Shown here one piece after another: positions 51,202-58,643 of a DNA stretch of 64,000 nucleotides. The stretch lies in NCBI RefSeq assembly GCF_013433315.1, contig NZ_WXVV01000001.1, forward strand, positions 62,001 to 126,000, given 5' to 3'. The position numbers and the translations under genes are program-made. The notes below the pieces were generated by a model. That model searched no databases. It was not told where the DNA came from and saw nothing but the letters and a program-made list of their open reading frames with translations. The DNA comes from Pseudomonas crudilactis (GTDB taxonomy: Bacteria; Pseudomonadota; Gammaproteobacteria; Pseudomonadales; Pseudomonadaceae). How positions within the stretch are numbered: position 1 is the stretch's first letter; the number at the start of each line of letters is the position of its first letter.

Positions 51202-51951
51202 ATGTTAAGTCGCTATTTTCCGCTGTGCCTGGGGCTTGCCGGGGTGTTGATGACGCACTCGGCATTCGCCAGCATCTCCTTGAGTTCCACCCGGATCATT
51301 TTCGATGGCGCGCACAAAGAGGCGAACGTCACCGTGCGCAACGGCGGGCAAACCATCCTGGCGCAATCGTGGCTGGATGCCGGCGACACGGCTGGCAGCG
51401 CGCCGCCATTTGCGGTGACTCCACCGCTGGCCCGACTCGAACCCAATCAACAGCAACTGTTGAGGATTCTCTATGAAGGCCGCGGCATGCCTGCAGACAA
51501 AGAGTCAGTGGTGTGGCTGAACGTGCAGGAAATCCCTCAGGCCAGCGCTGCCGATGTCAATACGCTGCAATTGGCGGTGCGTCAGCGCATCAAGGTGTTC
51601 TTCCGCCCGGACGGACTCACCGGTGACGCTGCGCAAGCGCCAGTGCAACTTGTATGGCAATTGGTCACGCAAGCTGGCAAGTCGGTACTGAAAGTAAAAA
51701 ATCAAAGCAATTACCACGTATCGCTGGCCGACCTGAAAGTCGCTGCTGGAAATAAAGCGGAACTGGTGATTGATTCGACAATGATCGTTCCGGGCGAAGT
51801 TCGTTCGTTCAATTTGAAAGCGTTGCCATCCGGTTCTCCACGCCTGACTTTTTCGGCCATTAATGATTACGGCGCACAACAACGATTCGATGCACCACTC
51901 AGCGCTACCGAAAGTCATGCCGAGCGCGTGAAAGATGCATCCGCCCAGTAA
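51202..51951 (+). CDS. Periplasmic fimbrial chaperone (PapD-like)
   Basis: A 249-residue PapD-type chaperone. Signal peptide MLSRYFPLCLGLAGVLMTHSA is followed by SISLSSTRIIFDGAHKEANVTVRNGG, the typical first strand, and ARLEPNQQQLLRILYEGRGMPADKESVVWLNVQEIPQAS, the conserved G1-strand region with Arg that anchors the subunit C-terminus. It binds pilins in the periplasm, completes their fold and delivers them to the usher. ATG 51202 starts the signal peptide. It is 68 bases after the pilin. Confidence 0.93.
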   Translation: MLSRYFPLCLGLAGVLMTHSAFASISLSSTRIIFDGAHKEANVTVRNGGQTILAQSWLDAGDTAGSAPPFAVTPPLARLEPNQQQLLRILYEGRGMPADKESVVWLNVQEIPQASAADVNTLQLAVRQRIKVFFRPDGLTGDAAQAPVQLVWQLVTQAGKSVLKVKNQSNYHVSLADLKVAAGNKAELVIDSTMIVPGEVRSFNLKALPSGSPRLTFSAINDYGAQQRFDAPLSATESHAERVKDASAQ

Positions 51952-52037
51952 CTTCCTCGCCCCACCCCGCCAATTCACAAGCTATTTACGAGTTCCGGAC
52001 TCCGGTTGAAGCAACACGGACTGATAAGGCAAATTGC

Positions 52038-54617
52038 ATGTTCTCCTCCCAACACCACACATCTTCAAGTTGTGTAAAGCATCACGTTGTGCGCCATAAA
52101 AGCAAAACGGCGTTGGGCTGCCTGCATCCATTGTGCTTTGCCATCAACATGGCCATTTGTGGCTTCGCCATGGGTGCCGAAGCCCCGGCCGCGGTAGCGG
52201 GTGAAGCGTTCAATACCTTGTTTCTGGAAGGTTCATCGGCGGTCGATCTGCAGCCTTTGTTGAATGCCAACAGCGTTCTGCCTGGCCGATATCGCGTTGA
52301 CGTTTTCAGCAACGGCACGCTGGTCGGGCGTCGCGACGTTGATTTCGCGGCCAACCCGCTCAACGGCAAAGTCGAGCCACGTATCACCCTGGAATTGTTA
52401 CAGCAGCTGGGTGTGGACATGCGCAAACTGCGTGAGCAAGGTCTGGTTGATGAGCAACGGCCTGCCGATCACTACGATCTTGCGTCGATGATCGAGCAAG
52501 CCAGTATCAGTTTTGACGCCAACCGCCTGCGCCTCAATATCAGCGTGCCGCAGGTTGCTATGGCACGCGGCATGCGCGGCTATGTTGACCCAGAGCTTTG
52601 GGACGATGGCGTGGCCGCCGGATTCATCAACTATCAGTTGAGCAGCACCCGCAGCAAAACCGATTACTCGACGCAAATCTCCAATAATCTGGGGCTGCGC
52701 AACGGCATCAACTTCGGTGCCTGGCGTTTGCGCAACGAGTCCAATCTGAGCAGTGCCACCGGCCGGCCCAATCGGTTTGTCAGCAATCGCACGTTCATCC
52801 AGCGCGACCTTACGGCGATCAAGGGGCAACTGAGTGCGGGTGAAATATTTTCCGATTCGGATCTGTTCGACAGCGTGCGCTATCAAGGCGTCAAGGTGGC
52901 CTCTGATGAGGGCATGCGCGCAGACAGCGAGCGCGGCTATGCGCCGATCATTCGTGGCGTGGCTGAAACCAATGCGAAGATCGAGGTCCGCCAGGATAAC
53001 TACATTCTTTACACCACCAACGTGCCGCCGGGGCCGTTCGAGATCAGTGATATCTATCCATCGGGTTCCAATGGCGATCTGGAGATCACCATTGTCGAGG
53101 CGGATGGTCGGCGCAAGGTCACCCGGCAGGCGTTCTCCGCCTTGCCGACGATGGTGCGTGAGGGACAGTTGAAGTACAGCCTGTCGAGCGGCAAATTCAA
53201 CAACAACAGCGAGGGCTACGACAAGCCGGCCTTCCTGGGCGGCACTTTCGCCTACGGTCTGACCAGCAACCTGACAGGCATTGCCGGCATTCAGGCCAGC
53301 AATGGTTTCAAGGCGCTTTCCGTCGGTGCGGCGAAGAACACTTCGATTGGCGCGATGTCGCTGGACGTGACGCAATCGTCCAGCAAGGCATTCGGTAAAA
53401 CGACCCAGGGCAGCAGCGTACGCGCGCTCTATGCAAAGACCTTCACCGGCACCGATACCAGCTTCACCCTCGCCGCCTATCGTTATTCGACCGAGGGTTA
53501 CCGCACGCTGACCGACCACGTTCAAGACACCAGCACCGGCGCTACACGGCGCGCAGGTAACGCCAAAACCCGTACCGACCTCACGGTCAACCAGACCCTG
53601 GGCGAAGCGCGCCAGTACGGCTCGCTGTACTTGAATGCCAGTGATCAGCGCTATTGGGATCGCGGCGGCTCGCGCAGCTTCTCCGCCGGTTACAACAACA
53701 ATTGGCGCGACCTGAACTACAACATCAGTTTGAGTAAAACCGAAGAGTTCGGCGCACGCGGTGACACCACTCACGACACCCAACTGAGCGTTTCGATCTC
53801 ATTCCCGCTCGGATCGACACCTCGCGCACCTCGCGCCTATATTTCCAGCAATCATCAGAACACCGGCACCAGTACGCAAGCCGGGATCAATGGTTATCTG
53901 ACTGAAGACAGTGATACCTACTATTCCGTACAGACCGGGCGCAGTGTGCAAGGTGATCGCTCCGGCTCACTCAGCCTGAGTACCCGGACAGCGATGGGCG
54001 ATCTGGGATTGGGCTACAGCCGAGGTAGCGGTTATGAATCACAAAACCTGAGCGCGGCCGGATCGATCGTGGCTCACGCGGGGGGAATCAACATGGGCCA
54101 GACCGTCGGCGAAACATTCGCAATGGTGGAAGTGCCTGGTATGTCAGGGGTAGAAGTCAGCAGCTACTCCGGCGTGAAAACCGGCCTCAACGGCTATGCC
54201 GTCCTTCCAAACGCACAGCCCTATCGGGTGAATTGGGTGACGCTGGACACACGAAATCTCGGCGGTGACATAGAGCTGGACAACGCCACCCAACAACTCG
54301 TACCGAGACGAGGTTCAGTAGTGCTTGCGCGCTTCGAAGGCAGCAAAGGGAGACGGATCCAGTTCGAACTCTACGATGCCGAGGGCAACCCCCTCCCATT
54401 CGGAGCGGTATTGATGGATGCCGATGGTAAACAACTGGCACTTTCCGACCCCACCGGCAAGGCGTTAGCGCTTGTTACCAAAGATCAAGGGATTATTACA
54501 ATCAAGTGGCAGGGTAAAAGTTGCCCCGCCCCTTACAAGCTTCCAGAACGACTGAAGGATTTGAACTATGAGCATTACCGGCTTTCTTGCTCAACCAGCG
54601 TAGACACATCGAAATAA
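52038..54617 (+). CDS. Outer-membrane fimbrial usher
   Basis: An 859-residue PapC/FimD-type usher. An N-terminal signal peptide region is followed by the FNTLFLEG N-domain that receives chaperone-subunit complexes, a 24-strand barrel with the internal plug (TNVPPGPFEISDIYPSGSNGDLEITIVEADGR is usher signature), and C-terminal domains with Cys (SCPAPYKLPE...LSCSTS). It forms the pore and assembly platform for the pilus. It is third after pilin and chaperone; no adhesin follows it. A terminator is at 54646-54670. Confidence 0.95.
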   Translation: MFSSQHHTSSSCVKHHVVRHKSKTALGCLHPLCFAINMAICGFAMGAEAPAAVAGEAFNTLFLEGSSAVDLQPLLNANSVLPGRYRVDVFSNGTLVGRRDVDFAANPLNGKVEPRITLELLQQLGVDMRKLREQGLVDEQRPADHYDLASMIEQASISFDANRLRLNISVPQVAMARGMRGYVDPELWDDGVAAGFINYQLSSTRSKTDYSTQISNNLGLRNGINFGAWRLRNESNLSSATGRPNRFVSNRTFIQRDLTAIKGQLSAGEIFSDSDLFDSVRYQGVKVASDEGMRADSERGYAPIIRGVAETNAKIEVRQDNYILYTTNVPPGPFEISDIYPSGSNGDLEITIVEADGRRKVTRQAFSALPTMVREGQLKYSLSSGKFNNNSEGYDKPAFLGGTFAYGLTSNLTGIAGIQASNGFKALSVGAAKNTSIGAMSLDVTQSSSKAFGKTTQGSSVRALYAKTFTGTDTSFTLAAYRYSTEGYRTLTDHVQDTSTGATRRAGNAKTRTDLTVNQTLGEARQYGSLYLNASDQRYWDRGGSRSFSAGYNNNWRDLNYNISLSKTEEFGARGDTTHDTQLSVSISFPLGSTPRAPRAYISSNHQNTGTSTQAGINGYLTEDSDTYYSVQTGRSVQGDRSGSLSLSTRTAMGDLGLGYSRGSGYESQNLSAAGSIVAHAGGINMGQTVGETFAMVEVPGMSGVEVSSYSGVKTGLNGYAVLPNAQPYRVNWVTLDTRNLGGDIELDNATQQLVPRRGSVVLARFEGSKGRRIQFELYDAEGNPLPFGAVLMDADGKQLALSDPTGKALALVTKDQGIITIKWQGKSCPAPYKLPERLKDLNYEHYRLSCSTSVDTSK

Positions 54618-54645
54618 CACGTTCAATTCTTCAATCTTCAATATC

Positions 54646-54676
54646 AAGGCTCTGATTTATTCAGAGCCTTGTCGTT
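54646..54676 (+). terminator. Rho-independent terminator of the pilin-chaperone-usher operon
   Basis: AAGGCTCTGA (54646-54655) pairs perfectly with TCAGAGCCTT (54661-54670) around TTTAT, followed by GTCGTTTCT. It closes the fimbrial operon. The gap to 54832 is AT-rich and contains a weak box-like sequence at 54708-54719. Confidence 0.8.
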
Positions 54677-54707
54677 TCTGCGCGTCTAGCCATGGCGCAT
54701 AAAAACA

Positions 54708-54719
54708 AGACAATTCCTA
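54708..54719. promoter_or_regulatory. Degenerate RcsB-like box before the AT-rich orphan gene
   Basis: Minus-strand TAGGAATTGTCT matches 10 of 12 bases of the distal box TGAGAATTGTCT. It lies 114 bases upstream of the orphan gene at 54833. On its own this is weak evidence. Confidence 0.35.
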
Positions 54720-54832
54720 TATCCACATGCAGAAGACTCATTACCATAAAAGGCGTAGTGAGCACTCACGCGCAACCGTGTGAGATCAATAGCCCCAACG
54801 CCCTATAGCCGAGAAAGCCAAGAGAATTAGCC

Positions 54833-55228
54833 ATGCCAAAAATCAGTGCAATGAGCGTAACCATCTATAAGAAAAAACCAGAGAACAACCAACACATAAA
54901 ATCAGATTCGCAAAATCATCTAGCACTTACGAAGAAAACCACAAGCGACGACAAGATTAGAATTGAGTCCAGCGAAGAAGGTGTTAATACGGTCAAACAG
55001 CCTATTAGTGCAGTCGAGCTCATAAAAAAACAAATTGCCGAGATACAGCAACAACTTGCAACTCGCAGAGCAGAGCTGGCTAAAACCGAAAGAATGAATA
55101 TGCCAGAAGAAGAGAAGGCTCAAAGAACAATCGAGATTCAAAATCAGATTTCTGTATGCGCTGGCAACCTCCACGCGCTGCAGGCAACATTGATCCAAAT
55201 GACACTCAGCGTTGACACACACGCTTGA
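54833..55228 (+). CDS. AT-rich coiled-coil protein, unknown function
   Basis: No family recognised. A 131-residue, lysine-rich, soluble protein: an unstructured N-terminal half (KKKPENNQHIKSDSQNHL), then a predicted coiled coil from about residue 60 (VELIKKQIAEIQQQLATRRAEL) through about 115. There is no signal peptide or membrane helix. The coding DNA is clearly AT-richer, with more AAA and AAT codons, than the neighbouring genes, which suggests later acquisition. It sits alone downstream of the usher operon terminator, with a weak RcsB-like sequence upstream. No strong ribosome site precedes the ATG (GAGAATTAGCC). Confidence 0.65.
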   Translation: MPKISAMSVTIYKKKPENNQHIKSDSQNHLALTKKTTSDDKIRIESSEEGVNTVKQPISAVELIKKQIAEIQQQLATRRAELAKTERMNMPEEEKAQRTIEIQNQISVCAGNLHALQATLIQMTLSVDTHA

Positions 55229-55325
55229 AATCCCCGCCGATGGCCGCACAGGCACGGGCCAACGCCTCATGGCGCGTCGCAAAGCGACGCGCCGAAGGTA
55301 CGTGACCCGAGCCAGTGCCTACCCA

Positions 55326-55457
55326 TCAGCAGCTGCCGGGCGGGATGCCTTCCTTGTTAAAATCTTTGAGGCGCTTTTGCTCTTCCTCTGTGGAATGCGC
55401 CGGCGTCGATTGATCAGGTACTTCTTCCTCTGGAAATTGTGCTGTTTCTTCAGTCAT
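55326..55457 (-). CDS. Tiny acidic hypothetical protein (43 aa)
   Basis: A short acidic peptide, MTEETAQFPEEEVPDQSTPAHS and onward to a C-terminal KEGIPPGSC. I recall similar small proteins in Pseudomonas genomes, without function. GAGGG lies seven bases before the ATG at 55457; an alternative ATG at 55484 (MSNQNEGKAM) has no ribosome site. The region 55229-55604 around it is otherwise without gene features. Confidence 0.5.
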   Translation of the reverse strand: MTEETAQFPEEEVPDQSTPAHSTEEEQKRLKDFNKEGIPPGSC

Positions 55458-55604
55458 TGCTTTGCCCTCGTTCTGGTTACTCATTCGGCATCGGCCGAGG
55501 GCTGGCAGTTCCAAAACTTCGCACCTTCTCCCTCTCGGCGAGCAAGTACTCTTAAGTCTCTGGATAGCGCAACCTCACACCACGCGCGCTTCGTTTCAAA
55601 GCGG

Positions 55605-56114
55605 TTACAACCAGAAGCCCTTGTGCGGTTCAGCCGCCTCCTCCTCCAGCATCGGCCCCAGCACACTGACCTTGCGCTGCCCCTTGGCGAACACCTCGCG
55701 GCACGGCAGCGAGAACGTCGGGTTCTCCGGATGATCCCCCGTCAATCCCAGCAAGGCATGCTCCGACAAGGCATAAACCACTCGCCCGATTCCGGTCCAA
55801 TACACCGCGCCGGCGCACATGCAGCAAGGTTCGGCGCTGGTGTACAGCGTGCACAGTTCCAGCTCTTGCGGCGACAGCAATTTTGCCGCTGCGGCGGCCG
55901 CCACCAACTCGGCGTGCTGCGTCGGATCGCCTTCCGGCGGCATCGAGTTATTCCCCGCTTCGACAATCACCTTGCCGTTGCGGTCGGCCACTAATGCCGC
56001 GAACGGATGGCGACCGCGTTGTTTCGATGCCTCGGACAAGGCGATGGTCTGGCGCAACAACGCCAGATCCAGATCGCTGACGCCAGCCGGGATGAGCTGA
56101 GTGAATTGATTCAT
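55605..56114 (-). CDS. Nucleoside/guanine deaminase (cytidine-deaminase fold)
   Basis: A 169-residue zinc deaminase of the guanine/tRNA-adenosine deaminase superfamily. The zinc site has His67 and catalytic Glu69 (TQHAELVAAA) and the Cys97-x2-Cys100 pair (AEPCCMCAG). It hydrolyses an amino group from a purine base or nucleoside, giving for example xanthine from guanine. AGGAG precedes the ATG at 56114; the upstream ATG at 56141 is less likely. It is just downstream of a nucleobase permease, and the pair fits purine salvage or use. Confidence 0.88.
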   Translation of the reverse strand: MNQFTQLIPAGVSDLDLALLRQTIALSEASKQRGRHPFAALVADRNGKVIVEAGNNSMPPEGDPTQHAELVAAAAAAKLLSPQELELCTLYTSAEPCCMCAGAVYWTGIGRVVYALSEHALLGLTGDHPENPTFSLPCREVFAKGQRKVSVLGPMLEEEAAEPHKGFWL

Positions 56115-56145
56115 GGGTAACTCCTGGGCAGTGGAAAACAAAAGG

Positions 56146-57477
56146 TCAGTCGGCCAGTTCAGCGCCGAGGGTTTCGGTCGATTTTTTTTCGTTGTTGAGC
56201 AGGATGTTGAGGGCGATGGCGGTGATCGCTCCGAGGAAAATCCCGCTGTCGAGCACCAGTTTCAACGTCGGACCGACGTGTTCGAACAGCGCCGGAAAGG
56301 ACATCGGCAGCACCCCGACACTCACCGAAACCGCAACGATGATGCCGTTGCGCGTCCCCTCGAATTGCACCCGTGACAGTTCTTGAATGCCCGCCACCGT
56401 GGTCATGCCGAACATCACGATCGCGCAGCCACCGAGCACTGGCGTCGGCACGGCGGCGATCAACGCGCCGAGTTTGGGGAACAGGCCCATCAGCACCATG
56501 ATTGCCCCGGCGGCGGCCACGACGAAGCGGCTTTTCACGTTGGAAAGCGCGATCAAACCGGTGTTCTGAGTGAAGGCGTTGTAGGGAAAGCTGTTGAACA
56601 AACCGCCGAGCATGGTCGACAAGCCGTCGGCGCGGAACGCGTTGCCGAGAGTCTGTTGCGTGGTCGGTTTGCCGGTCAGTTTGCCGATCGCCAAGCAGTT
56701 GCCGGTGGTCTCGGCCATGATCACCAGCATCGCCAGGGTCATGATCAGAATCGGCACCGGTGCGAATTCCGGCGCGCCGAAGGCGATCGGCGCACTCAGC
56801 TCAAACCAAGCCGCTTCGCTGACACGGTTGAAGTGAGTCATACCGCAGGCTGCTGCGATCAGGCTGCCGACGAACAGACCAATCAGCACGCTGAGGTTGC
56901 CGAGAAAGCCCTTGCATTTGGCGTAGATCACTAGCGTCACGCTGACCGTCGCCAAACCGAGCAACAGGTTCGCGGGATTACCAAAATCCGCCGAGTCGGG
57001 ATTGCCGCCGCCCAGCCAGATCGCCGCCGCCGGCATTAGCGAGATGCCGATAATGGTGATCAGACTGCCAATCACCACCGGCGGAAAAAACCGCAGCAAG
57101 CGGCTGAACACCGGTGCCAAGGCAATGGTGATAAAGCCCGCTGCGATCACCGCGCCGAAAATCTGACTGAGGCCGAATTCCTTGCCGATCATGATCATCG
57201 GCGCCAGGGCAATAAACGAGCAGCCCTGAATCAACGGCAGCCGTGCGCCGAATTTCCAGAAGCCGATAGTTTGAATCAGCGTCGCCACGCCAGAGGTCAA
57301 CAGGTTGGCGTTGATCAGCAACACCACCTGCGCCGAGGTCAGCCCCATCGCACTGCCAAGAATCAGCGGCACCGCCACCGCTCCCGCGTACATCACCAGC
57401 ACATGCTGCAAGCCAAACGTGAACAACTGTCGCAGTGGCAAAACCTCGTCCACCGGATGAATGCGTTGTGGGGTCAT
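56146..57477 (-). CDS. Nucleobase:cation symporter (NCS2/UraA-XanQ family)
   Basis: A 443-residue inner-membrane permease of the NCS2 family, which imports uracil, xanthine or urate with H+ or Na+. Motifs: QHVLVMYAGAVAVPLILG near TM1, QGCSFIALAPM, the conserved AETTGNCLAIGKLTGKP of TM8 with its Glu, and NAFTQNTGLIALS of TM10. About 14 helices are present. The combination with a guanine deaminase next door suggests a purine substrate. A LysR regulator is divergent, with a dyad (57612-57630) between the genes. Confidence 0.92.
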   Translation of the reverse strand: MTPQRIHPVDEVLPLRQLFTFGLQHVLVMYAGAVAVPLILGSAMGLTSAQVVLLINANLLTSGVATLIQTIGFWKFGARLPLIQGCSFIALAPMIMIGKEFGLSQIFGAVIAAGFITIALAPVFSRLLRFFPPVVIGSLITIIGISLMPAAAIWLGGGNPDSADFGNPANLLLGLATVSVTLVIYAKCKGFLGNLSVLIGLFVGSLIAAACGMTHFNRVSEAAWFELSAPIAFGAPEFAPVPILIMTLAMLVIMAETTGNCLAIGKLTGKPTTQQTLGNAFRADGLSTMLGGLFNSFPYNAFTQNTGLIALSNVKSRFVVAAAGAIMVLMGLFPKLGALIAAVPTPVLGGCAIVMFGMTTVAGIQELSRVQFEGTRNGIIVAVSVSVGVLPMSFPALFEHVGPTLKLVLDSGIFLGAITAIALNILLNNEKKSTETLGAELAD

Positions 57478-57611
57478 TTAACACGCTCCTGAAGGTGCGG
57501 CATATGTTGAGATCGCGGGCGCTCGGGGGCGTTTGAAAGTCAGATCCGCCCCGGAGATCGTTTGACGCGAGGGCATATTTGAACGTTTATTGCGATGAAA
57601 CAAATTAGCAA

Positions 57612-57630
57612 CCATCGCTTTTTTCGATGG
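57612..57630. promoter_or_regulatory. LysR-type dyad between the NCS2 permease and LysR genes
   Basis: CCATCG (57612-57617) and CGATGG (57625-57630) flank CTTTTTT and contain ATC-N9-GAT, that is T-N11-A. It lies 60-78 bases upstream of the LysR start, so it is a candidate operator for that regulator. Confidence 0.5.
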
Positions 57631-57689
57631 CACGAATCTGGCATTGGTAATCTGCTTTACCCCCCATCCTCGACCCGGGAGTTCACCGC

Positions 57690-58604
57690 TTGCGCTTCTC
57701 ACTCGATCAACTGTTGATGTTCGTCCAAGTGGTCAAAAGCGGATCGTTTTCTGCCGCCGGGCGCAAACTGGGCAAGACTCAATCGACCATCAGCGCGGCG
57801 ATTGCCAACCTCGAAACCGACCTTGGCGTCGACCTGTTCGATCGCAGCAACCGCAGCCCTGCCCTCACCGCCAGCGGCCACAAATTGCTGGTACAGGCCG
57901 AAGCCGTGCTTGAACGCTGCATGACCTTCGAAGCCCACGCTGATTGCCTTTCGGACAACGTCGAAACCAGCCTGACGCTCGCCATTGAAACGCCGTACGG
58001 GCCGGTCATGCCGGTGCTCAAAGCCTTCGAAGCCGCGTTCCCCTTTGTCGACCTGATCATCCGCCATCCGGTGTACGGCGACGTTAGCGAACTGGTCAGC
58101 AGCGGCGAAGCGGTACTCGGTGTGGCGTTCTCACAGCCCGGTTATCCCAAGGAGCTGGCGTTCCAGCAACTGGGCAAACTGATCATGCTGCACGTCTGCC
58201 ACCCCGAGCACCCATTGGCGCAACTCGATAACGTCACCTTCGACGACCTGCACGTCCATCGCCGCCTGGCCTTCAGCGCCCACGCAAGCAAACTGCCGAG
58301 CAGCGAATACCTGCGCTCGACCCAGTTGTGGCAGGCGGAAAGCTATCTGGCGTTACTGGAAATGGTCCGCGCCGGACTCGGCTGGGCCACCCTGCCCCGC
58401 CAGCTCGTTCAGCGTGAATTGGCCAAGGGGGAACTGGTGGAGCTACAGCTCTCGGCGTATCCGCATACCGACTGGCAGATTGGTGTGGATTTGCTCTGGG
58501 CGCGGCAGCGGCCGCTGGGTAAAGCGGAACGGTGGTTGAAGGAGAAATTGCAGGGCAACAAGGTGTATGAGCTGGACCGCAACGGACAGATCACCACGCT
58601 TTGA
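57690..58604 (+). CDS. LysR-family transcriptional regulator
   Basis: A 304-residue LysR protein: HTH at about 2-60 (RFSLDQLLMFVQVVKSGSFSAAGRKLGKTQSTISAAIANLE split over the motif), effector domain to the C-terminus. The start is TTG at 57690 with GGGAG eight bases before it. It is divergent from the purine permease/deaminase genes, so it probably controls them, perhaps in response to a purine. A bidirectional terminator follows. Confidence 0.9.
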   Translation: MRFSLDQLLMFVQVVKSGSFSAAGRKLGKTQSTISAAIANLETDLGVDLFDRSNRSPALTASGHKLLVQAEAVLERCMTFEAHADCLSDNVETSLTLAIETPYGPVMPVLKAFEAAFPFVDLIIRHPVYGDVSELVSSGEAVLGVAFSQPGYPKELAFQQLGKLIMLHVCHPEHPLAQLDNVTFDDLHVHRRLAFSAHASKLPSSEYLRSTQLWQAESYLALLEMVRAGLGWATLPRQLVQRELAKGELVELQLSAYPHTDWQIGVDLLWARQRPLGKAERWLKEKLQGNKVYELDRNGQITTL

Positions 58605-58617
58605 CGTGGGAGACAAA

Positions 58618-58640
58618 GAGGCCCGCCAGAGCGGGCCTCG
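58618..58640. terminator. Bidirectional terminator between LysR and RND genes
   Basis: GAGGCCCGC (58618-58626) pairs perfectly with GCGGGCCTC (58631-58639) around CAGA; the minus-strand side is followed by TTTGTCTCC, so it mainly ends the RND operon. Confidence 0.75.
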
Positions 58641-58643
58641 ATT

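Noticed and set aside
52398..53783. Long open frame (461 codons) antisense to the usher gene
   Set aside because: It lies wholly inside the usher, which has clear family motifs. GC-rich pseudomonad genes commonly leave such opposite-strand frames open, and its product shows no recognisable domain.
57628..57645. Sigma-54-like sequence TGGCACGAATCTGGCA before the LysR gene
   Set aside because: GG-N10-GC spacing is right, but the -12 element reads TGGC rather than TTGC, and LysR genes are seldom sigma-54 dependent; a single match in 64 kb may be chance.
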